Shown one piece after another: positions 56,811 to 58,693 of a stretch of DNA of 58,693 nucleotides. The stretch is from an uncultured Eubacterium sp. (GTDB lineage Bacteria > Bacillota > Clostridia > Lachnospirales > Lachnospiraceae). The position numbers and the translations under genes were made by a program. The notes below the pieces were generated by a model. The model was not told the DNA's origin, ran no database searches, and saw nothing but the letters and a program-made list of their open reading frames with translations. The stretch covers positions 1 to 58,693 of the forward strand of contig CAKRGF010000016.1 of NCBI GenBank assembly GCA_934322085.1, written 5' to 3'. Every line of letters starts with the position of its first letter. Within the stretch, counting starts at the first letter, position 1.

Positions 56811-57203
56811 ATGGATTTCAATTTATCTATTACTATTATTGTTACTTTGTGTTCTGTTGTGTGTCCACTTGCCACCTCTCACATGGCAAATCGACACGAC
56901 ACCAAAATTCGAAGAATGGAATATGAACACAAATTGATTGAAGACCGGTATTACCATCTTCGTGACATTTACGAGGTATATCTCAAAAATGCCGGTTCTG
57001 TCATGACTTTACCAGAAGACGCTCCATTTTCTGGTTATGGAGAATCGTATCTATTAGCTTTGATGCATTCTTCCAAAAATCTTCAAGCCAAAATGATTGA
57101 GGCGGACCGTTTATTGCAAGAACATAAATGGAAAGAAGCCCGCCCATTACTTGAAAAACTCACTTTTGACATACGTAAAATATTGCAAGAGCTGTGCATA
57201 TAG
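56811..57203 (+). CDS. Membrane-anchored or secreted small protein, opposite to the operon
   Basis: A 130-residue protein starting MDFNLSITIIVTLCSVVCPLATSH (membrane helix or signal) followed by a helical body (RRMEYEHKLIEDRYYHLRDIYEVYLKNAG, then LLALMHSSKNLQAKMIEADRLLQEHKWKEARPLLEKLTFDI). GGAGG is 6-7 nt before the ATG. It is the only plus-strand gene within the leftward early operon, and its 3' end overlaps the convergent gene by 44 bp. A phage superinfection or membrane role is possible but not shown. Confidence 0.68.
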   Translation: MDFNLSITIIVTLCSVVCPLATSHMANRHDTKIRRMEYEHKLIEDRYYHLRDIYEVYLKNAGSVMTLPEDAPFSGYGESYLLALMHSSKNLQAKMIEADRLLQEHKWKEARPLLEKLTFDIRKILQELCI

Positions 57204-57327
57204 TGCACACCATGATCACGTACACGACATATATTCTGAATGTCGTTTTTGATTCTATTTTGTGCATTATAAACATACATATTATTGCCACGACCCATAC
57301 AAGAGCTATTAACATTATTGTAGCCAT
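57160..57327 (-). CDS. Small two-helix membrane protein
   Basis: A 55-residue protein: MATIMLIALVWVVAIICMFI, basic loop MHKIESKTTFRIYV, then VYVIMVCTICTALAIFYVC. AAGGAG lies 7-8 nt before the ATG. It is the second gene after the early promoter and overlaps the convergent plus-strand gene tail to tail. Confidence 0.62.
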   Translation of the reverse strand: MATIMLIALVWVVAIICMFIMHKIESKTTFRIYVVYVIMVCTICTALAIFYVCQK

Positions 57328-57331
57328 CTTC

Positions 57332-57475
57332 TCACTCCTTTCTCGCTAAATCCTCGTTTTTGCTTTCTTTTGCCATCTTCTCGGTTTTTCCTAAAATGTA
57401 GCCTTTATCAAATTCTGTCATTTCAGGAATTACTTCTTTTAATTTTTCAACAACCTGTTTTTCTTTTTCGCTCAT
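57332..57475 (-). CDS. First gene of the early operon, small helical protein
   Basis: A 47-residue protein MSEKEKQVVEKLKEVIPEMT followed by EFDKGYILGKTEKMAKES, resembling the short proteins often encoded next to phage-type repressors. AGAGGTGA lies before ATG 57475. The strong early promoter is 42 bp upstream. Confidence 0.62.
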   Translation of the reverse strand: MSEKEKQVVEKLKEVIPEMTEFDKGYILGKTEKMAKESKNEDLARKE

Positions 57476-57516
57476 GAAATCACCTCTTTTCGTTTCTGTT
57501 TGTTGATTGTAAAACA

Positions 57517-57584
57517 ATTATATGTCACTCTAAAACATTTGTCAATATATTTTTGTTGATTTTTTCAACAAATTATGTTATTCT
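57517..57584. promoter_or_regulatory. Divergent early/repressor promoters with operator
   Basis: Minus strand: TTGACA (57540-57545), 17 bp, TATAAT (57517-57522), full consensus in both boxes. Plus strand: TTGATT (57556-57561), 17 bp, TATTCT (57579-57584). A dyad TTTGTTGA-N5-TCAACAAA (57552-57572) sits over the plus -35 and just beside the minus -35, with a related half-site near 57500-57518. This is the layout of a phage genetic switch; repressor binding is inferred. Confidence 0.8.
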
Positions 57585-57607
57585 ATTTTTCGAAAGGTGG
57601 TGATTGC

Positions 57608-57982
57608 GTGAACAAACGTATTAAATTAATTAGAACTACCCTCGGCATGACACAACAAGAATTTGCAGACAAAATCAAAGTAAAACGTAATACAGTTGCT
57701 ACGTACGAAATGGGGAGGAGTATTCCAAGCGACTCCGCAATAGCATTGATTTGTAAAGTTTTTGATGTCAACGAGGACTGGTTGCGGACTGGCTATGGCG
57801 AAATGTTTAAGGAAGTTTCTAAAAGCGACCAGATTGCCGATATGCTTTCCGATGTACTCAAATCAGATGAAAACAATTTCAAGCGCAGATTAATTTCTGC
57901 ATTAGCTCAACTCGATGATACTGGTTGGGATTCTCTTGAGCATTTAATCGATTCGATTGCATACAAGAAGAGCCAAGGGTAA
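57608..57982 (+). CDS. XRE-family repressor
   Basis: A 124-residue protein whose first 60 residues are a HTH_3 domain (KLIRTTLGMTQQEFADKIKVKRNTVATYEMGRSIPSDSAIALICKVFDVNEDWLRTG). A short helical C-terminal part (QIADMLSDVLKSDENNFKRRLISALAQLDDTGWDSLEHLIDSI) follows; no peptidase (LexA-like) domain is present. Start is GTG at 57608 with AAGGTGG before it. It faces away from the early operon and has its own terminator, as expected for a lysogeny repressor. Confidence 0.88.
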   Translation: MNKRIKLIRTTLGMTQQEFADKIKVKRNTVATYEMGRSIPSDSAIALICKVFDVNEDWLRTGYGEMFKEVSKSDQIADMLSDVLKSDENNFKRRLISALAQLDDTGWDSLEHLIDSIAYKKSQG

Positions 57983-58008
57983 AACATCAACCCTTGACTC
58001 TTCTTTTT
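57970..58008 (+). terminator. Terminator of the repressor gene
   Basis: GAGCCAAGGGT pairs with ACCCTTGACTC (one mismatch) and is followed by TTCTTTTT. The stem begins within the last repressor codons. Confidence 0.85.
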
Positions 58009-58129
58009 ATTCTATCAAATTTTTAATTATCCTATGTATAAATCTCAACCACTCCTCATTTTCAATCTCTTTCACCATCCTAATTATTTCCTCTTGATAC
58101 TCCTCATTTATCCTTTTGCTTTGTTCCAA
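58007..58129 (-). CDS. Small helical protein after the second regulator
   Basis: A 40-codon frame (TTG start, MEQSKRINEEYQEEIIRMVK, EIENEEWLRFIHRIIKNLIE). The second half matches the pattern of short proteins found beside XRE repressors (ixxMVxxIxxExxLxxIxxxIKxxxE). The start is uncertain, with GGGAGAG about 9 nt upstream. Confidence 0.42.
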   Translation of the reverse strand: MEQSKRINEEYQEEIIRMVKEIENEEWLRFIHRIIKNLIE

Positions 58130-58149
58130 AGTATAACTTCTCTCCCTTC

Positions 58150-58353
58150 TTATTCGTAAAATTCAAATAGTTCCAAAATCTCACACTCAAGAGCCTTTGA
58201 TAACCGATACGCCACTTCAAGCGATGGCTGCTCCTGCCCCCTCTCTAACTGACTGATATGTGAGTCTGAAACTCCAGACAGTTTTTCAAGTCTAGCCAGT
58301 GTATACCCCCTCCCCTTTCGCTTGTTTTTGATATGGTTCTCGCAGCGCATCAT
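58150..58353 (-). CDS. XRE-family helix-turn-helix regulator
   Basis: A 67-residue protein that is almost entirely a HTH_3 domain: IKNKRKGRGYTLARLEKLSGVSDSHISQLERGQEQPSLEVAYRLSKALE. GGAGG is 6 nt before ATG 58353 (double ATG). It is transcribed towards the repressor. It may be host or element; it could be a second regulator of the element or an unrelated small regulator. Confidence 0.8.
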   Translation of the reverse strand: MMRCENHIKNKRKGRGYTLARLEKLSGVSDSHISQLERGQEQPSLEVAYRLSKALECEILELFEFYE

Positions 58354-58457
58354 ATATACCTCCACGAGTAGTATGCTCATTTTGAGCGAGATTCTTTCGC
58401 TATAGTAGCACATATCTTGTCCACAATGGTGGATTTTTATAAAAAATATAAATTTTG

Positions 58458-58486
58458 TTTACTTTTACCTAAAGTCGTGATAGAAT
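58458..58486 (+). promoter_or_regulatory. Promoter of the zinc-ribbon gene
   Basis: TTTACT (58458-58463), 17 bp, TAGAAT (58481-58486), about 42 bp before the start codon. Confidence 0.5.
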
Positions 58487-58527
58487 TTTGTCATAAAATA
58501 CCAATATAAAGCGAGGAGGGAGATATT

Positions 58528-58693
58528 ATGATATGTCCTAAATGTAACAAAGAAATACCTGACAATTCAGAATTTTGTAATCACTGTGGTGAAAAAATCA
58601 CCACGCCAATTCAAGAGTCAGAACAAACGCCAAATATCAACGGTAAGCCTATCGAGGCAGAAAATAATGATATTAAATGGTCCTCAAAAAGAC
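58528..58693 (+). CDS. Zinc-ribbon protein, N-terminal part (cut by window edge)
   Basis: Opens MICPKCNKEIPDNSEFCNHC then GEKITTP, a classic zinc_ribbon_2 domain with two CxxC pairs, followed by a polar linker. AGGAGGG lies 7 nt before the ATG. Similar proteins carry a membrane helix and further domains after the linker, which lie beyond the window. Confidence 0.8.
   Translation, partial: MICPKCNKEIPDNSEFCNHCGEKITTPIQESEQTPNINGKPIEAENNDIKWSSKR

Noticed and set aside
1..58693. CRISPR array, rRNA genes, retron or diversity-generating elements
   Set aside because: I saw no regularly spaced direct repeats, no rRNA segments and no reverse transcriptase in any frame.

Overview
The window looks like chromosome of a motile, low-GC, Gram-positive anaerobe of the Lachnospiraceae (Roseburia/Agathobacter/Eubacterium type). 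The evidence is the gene set and its style: a FliW/CsrA-controlled flagellin, two adjacent flgK genes, the five-gene acpP-fabD-fabG-fabF-fabZ run, strong AGGAGG ribosome sites, and intrinsic terminators. Genus assignment is inference.

Region 1 (1-21.2 kb, almost all on the minus strand) is a late flagellar locus. Read in transcription order it runs parE-parC, then flgM-flgN-flgK-flgK-flgL-fliW-csrA, then flaG-fliD-fliS-fliT-like, then a wrecked maf gene, then flagellin, then a decaying nonulosonic acid set (neuC remnant, neuB, neuA remnant, neuB) and an IS4-type transposase end. I see sigma-28 type promoters in front of flgM, flaG and flagellin. The flagellin leader carries a hairpin presenting GGA in its loop, 17 nt from a second GGA inside the Shine-Dalgarno, which is the expected CsrA target. 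Three of the five glycosylation genes are visibly broken, which suggests flagellin glycosylation was lost or is being lost.

Region 2 (21.2-44.6 kb) is housekeeping: purC and lysA with a PurBox-like promoter, two large secreted proteins, serS, lgt, a small membrane protein, an alanine/glycine:Na+ symporter with an unusual extra loop domain, a lipoprotein, a HAD phosphatase, proS, a CarD-type regulator, a methyltransferase, the fatty acid genes, tRNA-Thr(CGT) and htpG behind a perfect CIRCE operator. Its intergenic spaces hold two related elements (21.6 kb and 36.4 kb) that share core bases but have different, compensatory stems. They look like copies of a dispersed structured RNA.

Region 3 (44.6 kb to the right edge) is an integrated mobile element, entered through a Tn916-like int/xis pair. 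It continues with HD, HNH, PcfJ-like, RNase H-like and HUH replication proteins, a tRNA with anticodon CAT, an orphan type I-like DNA methyltransferase and many very small genes. It ends in a divergent repressor/early-promoter switch. On the opposite strand ahead of the HUH gene lies a promoter-terminator unit that could make a short antisense RNA, as in plasmid copy control. No virion or conjugation genes appear before the window ends, so prophage, satellite and integrative plasmid all remain possible.
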